A stretch of 9,337 nucleotides of DNA from Anaerolineaceae bacterium (GCA_027348305.1 DAIEPS010000061.1:1-9337), one strand, 5' to 3'. Shown: positions 1 through 6,072, counted from the first letter of the stretch. Notes: generated by a model from the letters alone, not told the origin. A program made the numbers and translations.

Positions 1-519
1 GTGGCCCGCGATATCGGCCGGCCCAACCAGATCTGGCTCAACAATGGGAGCGGCACGTTCGCCAACACCGGGCAGAGCCTCGGCGCGGGCAGCAGCAGCG
101 GCGTCGCCCTGGGCGACCTCGACGGCGACGGTGACCTGGACGCCTATATTGCCAACTCATCCCACAATAACGCCAACCCTGCTGATACGGTTTGGTTCAA
201 CGATGGAAAAGGTGTGTTCACCAACAGCGGTCAGAAATTGGGCGGCGCCTACGCTTTATCTGTTGAGTTTGGTGACCTCGATGCCGATGGCGACCTGGAT
301 GCCTTTGTAGGTAACTGGCGATTAGGTCCGCATATCTGGTTGAATGATGGTAAAGGGAATTTGCAGGATAGTAAGATAATTCTTGCTTCAGCCTGCAATG
401 CAGGGGTGGCAATAAACGATTTTGATGGGGATGGTGACCCTGATATATTTGTGGCTTCAAATAACTGGTCTGGAACGGACGGCATCAATCGACTCTGGCT
501 GAACCAGATCTATCGTTAG
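1..519 (+). CDS. FG-GAP/VCBS repeat protein, 3' fragment
   Basis: This is the C-terminal 172 residues of a secreted or surface repeat protein. The reading frame is open at the window edge, so the GTG at base 1 is probably an internal valine codon. Three acidic loops of the type D-x-D-x-D-G-D-x-D are visible at residues 39-47, 92-100 and 140-148, each followed by a hydrophobic strand (AYIAN, AFVGN, IFVAS). Between them lie repeated 'WLNDGKG' turns at about 12, 65 and 113. Such loops bind Ca2+ in FG-GAP/VCBS blades of integrin-like beta-propellers, and the period here is about 50 residues. The chain stops soon after the last blade (LWLNQIYR) with no membrane anchor or sorting motif, so attachment, if any, must be near the missing N-terminus. 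GC content falls from about 70% in the first 120 bases to about 46% after base 300. The fold is clear; ligand and role are unknown. Confidence 0.9.
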   Translation: MARDIGRPNQIWLNNGSGTFANTGQSLGAGSSSGVALGDLDGDGDLDAYIANSSHNNANPADTVWFNDGKGVFTNSGQKLGGAYALSVEFGDLDADGDLDAFVGNWRLGPHIWLNDGKGNLQDSKIILASACNAGVAINDFDGDGDPDIFVASNNWSGTDGINRLWLNQIYR

Positions 520-535
520 GCGGATGAACGAACGG

Positions 536-551
536 GGTCAAGACCTTGACC
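536..551. repeat. Small palindrome upstream of lipoprotein gene
   Basis: GGTCAAG, two bases, CTTGACC: a 7-bp perfect inverted repeat centred at 543.5. It ends 7 nt upstream of the extended -10 box, where a -35 element or an operator would sit. It could be a regulator site or part of a dispersed repeat; the sequence alone does not decide. Confidence 0.4.
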
Positions 552-555
552 GAAG

Positions 556-564
556 TGATACAAT
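556..564 (+). promoter_or_regulatory. Extended -10 promoter of lipoprotein gene
   Basis: TGATACAAT matches the extended -10 consensus TGnTATAAT with one mismatch. It ends 11 nt before the ATG at 576, so the transcript would begin about 5 nt upstream of the start codon. No convincing -35 box is present at 16-18 bp spacing; extended -10 promoters often do without one. Confidence 0.5.
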
Positions 565-575
565 TATTACCTGAT

Positions 576-1472
576 ATGAAAACTATTAATAAGTATCTCT
601 TCCTGTTTTTAGGTCTTCTTTCGTTATCAATTCTGTCTGCGTGTTCGGCATTCGAAGCTTCGGCGAACCGTGCCACCCAAACCGTGGATGCCACGTCGAC
701 ACCCATCGCGCTTCCCACCCAGTTGAGTGTTCAAACCCGTGTGGAAAGCCAGACCTGCCAGGTGGCCGAATTGGTCCCCATTCAGACGGATAAACCCCAG
801 GGTGATCTGCTGGCCTGGTCTCCTTCAGGGCATGAACTGGCCTTCGTAGAGCCGGTCAACCAGTATTCCGGCTTTTACATTGGCCAAATTTCAGTTTATG
901 ACGCCGCTAAAAAAGAATCCATTTTCACTTCCAAGGACCATGCCGTTTTTGGAGACCTCACTTGGTCCGCGGATGGCAGCGCCCTGGCGTTTGCAGCGCT
1001 GGATCAGGCTGCAGGGGTTTACACCGTCAAGACGGTTGCCCTCGCGGACGGACTTGAAACGGATATCTTTGGCGACGGGGCAAGCACCGAAGATTTTGCC
1101 AGTCAGAAGGGCATTATTTCGTGGGCGAATCAATCCGAGTTGATCGTGACCTCCGTTTGCGGCTCGGATTGTGTGCGCGTCTATCAATACAACGCCGTTT
1201 CGCAGACCCTCATCCCGCAGCAGGAGATCCGCTACAACGAGAACACCAGCCTTAACCTGGTGAATGATCTCACTTCACCTGACGGCAAGTGGATGATCGA
1301 TGTTGATAACAAGAAGAACACCTGGCTGACCTCCACAGCGGATAACCGTGTTTCGTTGCTGCTGGCAGCCACCACACTAAAAGAAGAAAAATTCTCAAAA
1401 GATTCGCAGTACCTGGCCATCCGCACCGCGGATAAAGTACTGATCTATCAGTTGGGATGTTCGACAAATTAA
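576..1472 (+). CDS. Lipoprotein with TolB/WD40-like propeller repeats
   Basis: A 298-residue predicted lipoprotein. The N-terminus has lysines at 2 and 6, a hydrophobic core (residues 7-20) and a lipobox LSAC with Cys23, so it should be lipidated and held on the outer face of the cytoplasmic membrane. A Ser/Thr/Pro-rich linker follows to about residue 60. The rest shows propeller-like strands with WSPSGHELAF (81-90), WSADGSALAF (130-139) and SPDGKWM (234-240), the signature of TolB/WD40-like blades, usually protein-binding scaffolds. Cys196 and Cys200 (CGSDC) and Cys61/Cys295 could form disulfides. An in-frame TTG at 546 would add ten residues before the signal peptide and lies upstream of the predicted promoter, so ATG 576 is chosen. 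There is no Shine-Dalgarno sequence; the gene is probably read from a nearly leaderless mRNA. The binding partner is unknown. Confidence 0.8.
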   Translation: MKTINKYLFLFLGLLSLSILSACSAFEASANRATQTVDATSTPIALPTQLSVQTRVESQTCQVAELVPIQTDKPQGDLLAWSPSGHELAFVEPVNQYSGFYIGQISVYDAAKKESIFTSKDHAVFGDLTWSADGSALAFAALDQAAGVYTVKTVALADGLETDIFGDGASTEDFASQKGIISWANQSELIVTSVCGSDCVRVYQYNAVSQTLIPQQEIRYNENTSLNLVNDLTSPDGKWMIDVDNKKNTWLTSTADNRVSLLLAATTLKEEKFSKDSQYLAIRTADKVLIYQLGCSTN

Positions 1473-1495
1473 GTTAAAAAAACACTGTTATTTAT

Positions 1496-1529
1496 TGTCC
1501 CCAAATTCTTGAAACAGAATTTGGGGACA
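1496..1529. repeat. 14-bp perfect hairpin downstream of lipoprotein gene
   Basis: TGTCCCCAAATTCT (1496-1509) pairs perfectly with AGAATTTGGGGACA (1516-1529) around a 6-nt loop. It starts 23 nt after the lipoprotein stop codon. There is no T-run after it (TGCATTTATTA), so it is not a textbook terminator. It may stabilise the mRNA 3' end or be a dispersed palindromic (REP-like) element. Confidence 0.7.
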
Positions 1530-1548
1530 TGCATTTATTAAATTTGTT

Positions 1549-1579
1549 GACCCCCGCGGTTTAAAAAACCGCGGGGGTC
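1549..1579 (+). terminator. GC-rich hairpin, probable transcription terminator
   Basis: GACCCCCGCGGTTT (1549-1562) pairs with AAACCGCGGGGGTC (1566-1579) over 14 bp with an AAA loop. It is very stable and is followed by a T-biased stretch (TGTTCTT) rather than a pure T-run. It is the second of two tandem hairpins between the lipoprotein gene and padR and most likely insulates the two units. Termination is inferred; the stem itself is certain. Confidence 0.55.
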
Positions 1580-1664
1580 TGTTCTTAGCAGATATTTATC
1601 CTTTAAAGGGTGGGATTGATCTTAATAGAACATTGAAAAAAGTAATATTAAATCAATTATATTA

Positions 1665-1696
1665 ATACTATTGTAATACTGTGCAATACATAGTAT
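1665..1696. promoter_or_regulatory. Candidate operator at the PadR promoter
   Basis: Two nested dyads lie on the promoter. ATACTAT (1665-1671) and ATAGTAT (1690-1696) form a 7-bp inverted repeat. Inside it TGTA (1672-1675) and TACA (1687-1690) flank an imperfect dyad with 6 of 9 pairs matching. The whole block covers -35, spacer and the start of -10, where a repressor would block RNA polymerase. PadR proteins commonly bind dyads in their own promoters. The AT-rich context lowers significance. Confidence 0.4.
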
Positions 1697-1699
1697 AAT
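1671..1699 (+). promoter_or_regulatory. Promoter of padR-like gene (leaderless)
   Basis: TTGTAA (1671-1676), a 17-bp spacer and a perfect TATAAT (1694-1699). Only 6 nt (AATTTT) separate the -10 box from the ATG at 1706, so transcription should start at or next to the start codon and leave no room for a Shine-Dalgarno sequence. Confidence 0.8.
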
Positions 1700-1705
1700 A
1701 ATTTT

Positions 1706-2059
1706 ATGAATACACAAACCGTGACTGAACAGATCGAAAACCTGTCGCAAGAGTTGAGACGTGGCGTGTTACCGCTGGCCGTGCTCAGCATGCTGGGCGA
1801 AAACAAATATGGATACGCACTGATCACAGACCTGGAGGAGTGCGGCATCAAGATCGACCAGGGGACGCTCTACCCAATGCTGCGCAGGTTGGAAGAGAAG
1901 GGGCTGCTGCAAAGCTCGTGGATCCTGGAAGGTGCGCGTCCGCGGCGCTATTACCAGACCAGCGAAGACGGCCGTGAAGTGCTGGCGCTGCTTTCCGCCG
2001 AATTCCGCAGCATGAACCTGCTCATTGAAAAATTATTGGCTGAAAAACCGCTCAAGTAA
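1706..2059 (+). CDS. PadR family transcriptional regulator
   Basis: A 117-residue winged-helix DNA-binding protein. Core PadR features are present in order: a first helix with GVLPLAVLSML (20-30), the YGYAL turn (35-39), the recognition region GTLYPMLRRLEEKGLL (53-68) and the wing ending in RRYYQTSEDGREVL (79-92), followed by a dimerisation helix to the C-terminus. PadR proteins are usually repressors that respond to small molecules or envelope stress and often control their own operon. The stop codon lies 11 nt before the start of the next gene, a membrane protein with an N-terminal HAAS-like domain, a frequent partner of PadR. The mRNA is predicted to be leaderless, and dyads over the promoter suggest autoregulation. 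The inducing signal is unknown. Confidence 0.93.
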   Translation: MNTQTVTEQIENLSQELRRGVLPLAVLSMLGENKYGYALITDLEECGIKIDQGTLYPMLRRLEEKGLLQSSWILEGARPRRYYQTSEDGREVLALLSAEFRSMNLLIEKLLAEKPLK

Positions 2060-2060
2060 T

Positions 2061-2065
2061 GGAGG
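2061..2065 (+). promoter_or_regulatory. Ribosome binding site deciding the HAAS gene start
   Basis: GGAGG followed by five bases and ATG at 2071. An in-frame ATG at 2059 overlaps the padR stop but has no Shine-Dalgarno sequence before it, and the GGAGG would then lie inside the coding region. The start at 2071 is therefore preferred. Confidence 0.8.
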
Positions 2066-2070
2066 ATAAA

Positions 2071-3075
2071 ATGGAATTAATCGAACGTTATTTACACCAG
2101 GTGGGCAAACCTCTGCCACACAAGAACCGTGAAGACATCCTGGCCGAGATCAAGTCTCACCTCGAAGATACGCTGGATGAACGCACCGGAGGTAAACCCA
2201 CGGATGAAGATGTGGTTGCGCTGCTTCTCGAAACAGGTTCGCCGCAAAAAATGGCCACCTCATACGCCCCGCAGGGACAGTACCTGGTCGGACCGGCGCT
2301 TTATCCACTTTGGCGCCTGGTCACAGGCATTGCCATTGCCGCCACCCTTGGCGCGCAACTTTTGGCCTGGGGTATTTCGGTCTGGGTGGAAAATGGTTTT
2401 GTCAATACCGCTAGTATGCTGGGAGGCTTGTTGAACAGCGTGCCCATGACCATTGGCTGGGTCGTGATCGTCTTTATGATCTTGCAGGCCAAAGGGGTTA
2501 ACCCCAAATTGGATGAGGAAGCGTGGAATCCGCGTAATCTACCTGCCGTCGATAACACCAGCGACGTCAAACGTGGCGAGCTGATCGCAGGTATTGTTTT
2601 CAGCAGTCTGGTACTGGCTATTCTGGCAGTGATGCCTGACAAGATCGGATTCATCAACTTCCCCGGGGGTGAGTTCTTCGCCAACCCGATCATCAAACAA
2701 TATCTCCCCTGGATTTGCCTATCCATGTTGCTGAATATTGGGTTGAGCATCTATCTGCTCTGGCGCGGACGTTGGAATGTTGCCACGCGTGCCATAGAAA
2801 TTGGTGTCGACATTTTCTCGATCGTTGTGCTTAGCTTGCTCTACAAAGCCCACACAGCCTGGTCAGCGGCTCATGGATTGAATGGATTCTTCTTAAGCAT
2901 TGAACAACTGACCGGTGATATCTCAAGCAATTATTACTTGATCGGCATGGAAGCTTTTAGAATGGCGTTTGGCATCGCTCTGATCGTTACAGTGGTCGTC
3001 ACCCTTTCAAAATTGGTCAAAATGATCATCAATAGTTATCGGGCTGGTCGTACCGCAGAATTTTCAACCAAGTAA
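2071..3075 (+). CDS. HAAS-domain integral membrane protein
   Basis: A 334-residue protein with a soluble N-terminal helical domain and six predicted membrane segments. Residues 1-67 (ELIERYLHQVGKPLP, then REDILAEIKSHLEDTLDE and VVALLLETGSPQKMATSY) match the HAAS-type domain found beside PadR regulators. Hydrophobic segments lie at about 82-104, 121-140, 171-189, 211-231, 241-259 and 296-315, with a charged loop at 141-170. The C-terminus is short and basic. It is translationally close to padR and shares its mRNA, which ends at a terminator 18 nt downstream. PadR-HAAS pairs are widespread; the membrane protein is thought to take part in signalling or envelope functions, but no biochemical role is established for this form. 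No transporter ATPase or enzymatic motif is seen. Confidence 0.85.
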   Translation: MELIERYLHQVGKPLPHKNREDILAEIKSHLEDTLDERTGGKPTDEDVVALLLETGSPQKMATSYAPQGQYLVGPALYPLWRLVTGIAIAATLGAQLLAWGISVWVENGFVNTASMLGGLLNSVPMTIGWVVIVFMILQAKGVNPKLDEEAWNPRNLPAVDNTSDVKRGELIAGIVFSSLVLAILAVMPDKIGFINFPGGEFFANPIIKQYLPWICLSMLLNIGLSIYLLWRGRWNVATRAIEIGVDIFSIVVLSLLYKAHTAWSAAHGLNGFFLSIEQLTGDISSNYYLIGMEAFRMAFGIALIVTVVVTLSKLVKMIINSYRAGRTAEFSTK

Positions 3076-3092
3076 TTTCCGTTTACTTTCAG

Positions 3093-3129
3093 AATCGGCC
3101 GGGACTAGAGGTACCCGGCCGATTTATTT
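3093..3129 (+). terminator. Rho-independent terminator of padR-HAAS operon
   Basis: AATCGGCCGGG (3093-3103) pairs perfectly with CCCGGCCGATT (3114-3124) around a 10-nt loop, followed by TTTATTT. It begins 17 nt after the HAAS stop. Its T-tract runs into the -35 region of the next promoter, so the two units are packed tightly. Confidence 0.9.
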
Positions 3130-3154
3130 GCAGGCCACCCCGTTCTGGTAAAAT
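3127..3154 (+). promoter_or_regulatory. Extended -10 promoter of ABC-F gene (leaderless)
   Basis: TGGTAAAAT (3146-3154) fits an extended -10 box (TGn plus TAAAAT). A weak -35 (TTTGCA, 3127-3132) sits 16 bp upstream, touching the terminator T-tract. The -10 box ends 7 nt before the ATG at 3162 and no Shine-Dalgarno sequence is present, again predicting a leaderless mRNA. Confidence 0.7.
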
Positions 3155-3161
3155 TACACCC

Positions 3162-4787
3162 ATGATCTCGATCAGCCTCAACAACATTACCCTCATCCTC
3201 GGTGCGCGGACCATTTTCAGCGGGCTGAATTTTGAGATCCAGCACGACCAGAAGATTGGCCTGATCGGGCCGAACGGGGCGGGCAAGTCCTCCCTTTTCA
3301 AGTTGATCACGGGTGAATACAACCCTGAAAAAGGCGGCGCGGTGACCCGTGCACGCGGTGTGAGTGTGGGCTATCTTCCACAGGAGCCGACGCTTGAGCC
3401 CGACCAGACCGGTTATGCTGCCGCCCTTGAAGGTAACGAGCGCATCGGCGTGGTCAAAGCGGAGCTTGATTCCGTGGAAGCCAGCCTGGGCGATGAAGCC
3501 GTCTATGGCAGTGAGAAAAAACTGTCGCGCGCGCTTGAACGCCAACAGTTGCTCCTTGATGAATACCAGTCCCTTGGCGGGGACCAGTACCCCGAGCGGG
3601 TGAGAGCTCTTCTGCGCGGATTGGGTCTCGCGGCCGGCGAAGAAGACAAACCCATGCGCGTGTTGAGCGGTGGCCAGAAAAAGTTGATCGGCTTGGCACG
3701 TCTGCTCTTGAGCAAACCCGACGTGTTACTGCTCGACGAGCCTGATAATCACCTTGACCTGGCAGGCAAGGAATACCTCGAGCGCTTCATTCAAAATTAT
3801 CCCGGCGTAGTGGTGATCATCTCGCATGACCGCTACCTGCTGGATGCAGTGGTGACCCACATCGCTGATCTCGAAGACGGCAGGCTTGAGACTTTCGAAG
3901 GGGATTATTCCTCCTTCATTATTGATAAACAGACGCGCATGGCCAGGCAGAATGAGCTTTTTAACGTGCAGCAGCGACAGATTTCACGCATCGAGATCGC
4001 CATCAAACGTTACGCCTTGTGGGCCAAAACCTATGACAGTGAAAAATTTGCCAAGCGCGCCAAGGCCATCCAGAACAGACTGGATCATATGGAGCGCATC
4101 GAAAAGTCGCTGATGGAACGCCGGCGCATGGAACTTAAGCTCTCAGGCTGGCGCGGCTCGCAGAAGGTGTTGGAATACAAGAAGGTCAGCAAGGCTTTTG
4201 ACCGGCGTTTGGTGCTCAAAGAGGTAAACTTCGTGCTTCATCACGGTGAGCGCGTTGGCCTGATTGGACCGAACGGCACGGGCAAATCCGTGCTGCTGCG
4301 GCTGGCGCTGGGCGGAATGCAGCCTGATTCCGGCGACGTCATCCTCGGGCCGAGTATCGCTGCCGGCTATTATGCCCAGGAGCATGAGACCCTCAACCCT
4401 GAACAGAGCGTACTCGACACCGTCCGCCTGGCGGGTAACATGAGTGAAAGCAGCGCGGTCTCGCTGCTGGGCAGGTATTTGTTCACCTACAAGCAGACCA
4501 CTCAGAAGGTGAAGGAGCTTTCAGGTGGTGAACGCAGCCGCCTGCAGTTGGCGCTGGTCGTGCTTTCCAAAGCCAACTTCCTGCTGTTGGATGAACCGAC
4601 AAACAACCTGGATATCGCATCCGCGGAGGTGCTGGAAGATGCGCTCGCCGATTTTGAAGGCACTGCGCTGATCATCTCGCACGACCGCTATTTCCTCGAC
4701 CAGGTCGTCGACCGCATCCTTACCCTCGATGAAGGGCACCTGCACAGCCACCCCGGCGGCTACAGCGACTGGTTGCAAAGTCAATAA
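3162..4787 (+). CDS. ABC-F family ribosome-associated ATPase
   Basis: A 541-residue protein with two tandem ABC ATPase domains and no membrane segment, the hallmark of ABC-F. Domain 1: Walker A GPNGAGKS (36-43), signature LSGGQ (168-172), Walker B LLLLDEP (to 194) and switch His222 in SHDRYLLD. A helical, basic linker follows (about 255-330, with repeated Arg/Lys), the region that reaches the ribosomal P/E site in known members. Domain 2: Walker A GPNGTGKS (369-376), LSGGE (453-457), LLLDEPTNNLD (474-484) and His507. ABC-F proteins bind the ribosomal E site and relieve stalling; a subset protects against antibiotics. In domain 1 the usual DEPTNHLD reads DEPDNHLD (Asp195 for Thr). The protein lacks the C-terminal coiled coil of Uup. 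It cannot be assigned as a housekeeping or a resistance type from sequence reading alone. Confidence 0.95.
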   Translation: MISISLNNITLILGARTIFSGLNFEIQHDQKIGLIGPNGAGKSSLFKLITGEYNPEKGGAVTRARGVSVGYLPQEPTLEPDQTGYAAALEGNERIGVVKAELDSVEASLGDEAVYGSEKKLSRALERQQLLLDEYQSLGGDQYPERVRALLRGLGLAAGEEDKPMRVLSGGQKKLIGLARLLLSKPDVLLLDEPDNHLDLAGKEYLERFIQNYPGVVVIISHDRYLLDAVVTHIADLEDGRLETFEGDYSSFIIDKQTRMARQNELFNVQQRQISRIEIAIKRYALWAKTYDSEKFAKRAKAIQNRLDHMERIEKSLMERRRMELKLSGWRGSQKVLEYKKVSKAFDRRLVLKEVNFVLHHGERVGLIGPNGTGKSVLLRLALGGMQPDSGDVILGPSIAAGYYAQEHETLNPEQSVLDTVRLAGNMSESSAVSLLGRYLFTYKQTTQKVKELSGGERSRLQLALVVLSKANFLLLDEPTNNLDIASAEVLEDALADFEGTALIISHDRYFLDQVVDRILTLDEGHLHSHPGGYSDWLQSQ

Positions 4788-4798
4788 AAGTGAGTAGC

Positions 4799-4817
4799 GG
4801 CAGGTTCCAAACCTGCC
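4799..4817. repeat. Small hairpin between ABC-F and methyltransferase genes
   Basis: GGCAGGTT (4799-4806) pairs with AACCTGCC (4810-4817) around CCA, with TA/TA pairs outside a 2x2 mismatch. There is no T-run after it, and the methyltransferase ribosome binding site follows within 15 nt. It may modulate readthrough from the ABC-F gene or be a copy of a dispersed palindrome; similar GGCAGGTT...AACCTGCC elements are known to me in intergenic regions of Chloroflexota, but that is from memory. Confidence 0.55.
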
Positions 4818-4844
4818 CGTAGGAGATTCGAAAGGGGAAATTCA

Positions 4845-5597
4845 ATGACCGATCAATTCTACGATCAACTGGCGCCTTACTATAAATATGTTTATCAAGA
4901 TTGGGATGCAAGCGTCACCCGCCAAGCGCGGATATTGGATGAGGTCATCCGCGAATATACTCATCTTTCTGCGAAAACACTTCTGGATGCTTCATGCGGA
5001 ATTGGCACCCAAGCAATCGGTCTGGCCCGCCTTGGATACGAAGTCTGCGCTTCTGATCTTTCGGCTGGAGAGATCGATAAGGCCAAAATGGAGTCATTAA
5101 ATTCAGGGTTGACCATCGATTTTCGCGTGGCCGACATGTGCAAGGTGCATGAGGTATATCCTGGTCCTTTTGATGTGGTCATTTCCTGCGACAACTCAAT
5201 TCCGCATCTGCTGAGTGATTCAGATATTCTTAAGGCGTTCAAACAATTCTATCAATGCACAAAAGAAGGCGGGCTCTGCCTGGTGAGCGTCAGAGATTAT
5301 GCCCAAATGGAGCGACAGGATGGTAAGAAGATGTTCCCGCGGACGGTACATCCCATCGAAGGCGGGATCCTGGTCATATTCGATGTCTGGGATTTCGTCG
5401 AAGACCAATACGAGATCACAACGTATATCATTGAAGACACGGGGGGTTCACAAGCAAGCGCTCAAGTCTTGCACGGAGGCAGGTATTACTGTGTGGAAAT
5501 TTCCACGCTTGAAAAGTTGTTTGTTGAAGCTGGATTTCGAAAAGTACAAACGGTTATGGATCGCTATTTTCAGCCGCTGATGGTAGCGGTAAAATAG
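4845..5597 (+). CDS. Class I SAM-dependent methyltransferase
   Basis: A 250-residue cytoplasmic Rossmann-fold methyltransferase. Motif I is LDASCGIGTQ (47-56), the acidic end of strand 2 is ASDLS (69-73), motif III lies in DFRVADMCK (92-100) and motif IV in FDVVISCDNSIPHLL (109-123). A post-IV strand GGLCLVSVRDY (142-152) follows. The CGIGTQ and CDNSIPHLL wording recalls glycine/sarcosine N-methyltransferase-type small-molecule enzymes, which suggests a small-molecule acceptor, but the substrate is not determined. An AAAGGGG Shine-Dalgarno sequence (4831-4837) lies 7 nt before the ATG. The gene is 57 nt after ABC-F on the same strand, no good promoter is seen in the gap, and a hairpin is present there, so it is probably cotranscribed. 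A ribosomal target would fit the ABC-F neighbour, but the sequence is not that of known rRNA methylases such as Erm. Confidence 0.88.
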   Translation: MTDQFYDQLAPYYKYVYQDWDASVTRQARILDEVIREYTHLSAKTLLDASCGIGTQAIGLARLGYEVCASDLSAGEIDKAKMESLNSGLTIDFRVADMCKVHEVYPGPFDVVISCDNSIPHLLSDSDILKAFKQFYQCTKEGGLCLVSVRDYAQMERQDGKKMFPRTVHPIEGGILVIFDVWDFVEDQYEITTYIIEDTGGSQASAQVLHGGRYYCVEISTLEKLFVEAGFRKVQTVMDRYFQPLMVAVK

Positions 5598-5626
5598 TTG
5601 AAATAAGACCAAAATAGTCATATAAT
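5598..5626 (+). promoter_or_regulatory. Consensus sigma-70-type promoter of first VOC gene
   Basis: TTGAAA (5598-5603), exactly 17 bp, then a perfect TATAAT (5621-5626). The -35 box overlaps the last bases of the upstream methyltransferase gene (stop ends at 5597). Predicted transcription start is near 5633, 20 nt before the ATG. Confidence 0.85.
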
Positions 5627-5650
5627 CCTTTCTAAATAAGAAAGGATTAT
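5622..5650. promoter_or_regulatory. 12-bp perfect palindrome over -10, start site and RBS
   Basis: ATAATCCTTTCT (5622-5633) and AGAAAGGATTAT (5639-5650) form a perfect inverted repeat around AAATA. It covers most of the -10 box, the predicted transcription start and the AAAGGA ribosome binding site (5641-5646). As DNA it looks like a repressor operator. In an mRNA reading through from the methyltransferase gene, the hairpin would hide the ribosome binding site, whereas mRNA started at about 5633 would leave it open. Confidence 0.7.
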
Positions 5651-5652
5651 TC

Positions 5653-6060
5653 ATGATCAATAATATCTTTGTCAATTTGCCGGTAAAAGACCTTAAAAGG
5701 TCTATGTCTTTTTTTGCTGAACTTGGATTCAAATTCAATCCTCAATTCACAGATGAGAACGCTGCTTGTTTGGTCCTCGGACCGAATATGTATGCCATGC
5801 TGCTGGTTGAAAAATTCTTCACTGGTTTTACCAAACGACCCATTGCAGATGCTCCCAAGACAGCAGAAGCGATCATCTCACTTTTTTCTGATAATCGTGC
5901 CGATGTGGATAGCTTGGCAGACAAAGCCCTTAATGCCGGGGCTGTGAACTACAGCGATCCGCAGGATATGGGCTTTATGTACAGCCGCAGCTTTCAAGAC
6001 CTCGACGGTCATCTGTGGGAAGTTGGCTGGATGGCCCCCGCCCACGTCGAACCAAATTAA
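5653..6060 (+). CDS. VOC superfamily protein (COG3607-like)
   Basis: A 135-residue single VOC (vicinal oxygen chelate) protein of the glyoxalase/bleomycin-resistance/dioxygenase fold. It shows the start FVNLPVKDLKRSMSFF (6-21), the central AACLVLGPNMYAMLL (37-51) and the closing SFQDLDGHLWEVGWM (113-127). This pattern fits the COG3607 'predicted lactoylglutathione lyase' group. VOC enzymes are normally dimers binding a divalent metal. Glu123 is in the usual C-terminal metal position, but the N-terminal ligand position holds Asn8 rather than His, so either metal binding differs or the protein is a binding or sequestering form. AAAGGA (5641-5646) lies 6 nt before the ATG. It has its own promoter with a palindromic operator candidate. 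Substrate is unknown. Confidence 0.88.
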   Translation: MINNIFVNLPVKDLKRSMSFFAELGFKFNPQFTDENAACLVLGPNMYAMLLVEKFFTGFTKRPIADAPKTAEAIISLFSDNRADVDSLADKALNAGAVNYSDPQDMGFMYSRSFQDLDGHLWEVGWMAPAHVEPN

Positions 6061-6072
6061 GCTCTCGAAGGC

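Noticed and set aside
546..575. Upstream TTG start for the lipoprotein
   Set aside because: It would add ten residues before a good signal peptide and lies upstream of the predicted transcription start.
1600..1609. CCTTTAAAGG palindrome
   Set aside because: Only 10 bp, with no link to a promoter box or start codon; expected by chance.
2059..2070. ATG overlapping the padR stop as start of the HAAS gene
   Set aside because: No Shine-Dalgarno sequence before it, whereas GGAGG is ideally placed for the ATG at 2071.
2301..2750. 149-codon minus-strand ORF inside the HAAS gene
   Set aside because: It is fully antisense to a gene with a clear ribosome binding site, domain and membrane pattern; its protein shows no family features.
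3105..3545. 146-codon minus-strand ORF opposite the ABC-F start
   Set aside because: Antisense shadow of the first ATPase domain, also running through the terminator.
3162..5597. ABC-F plus methyltransferase as an antibiotic-resistance pair
   Set aside because: The methyltransferase resembles small-molecule enzymes and not rRNA methylases, and ABC-F type cannot be assigned; the pairing alone is too weak.
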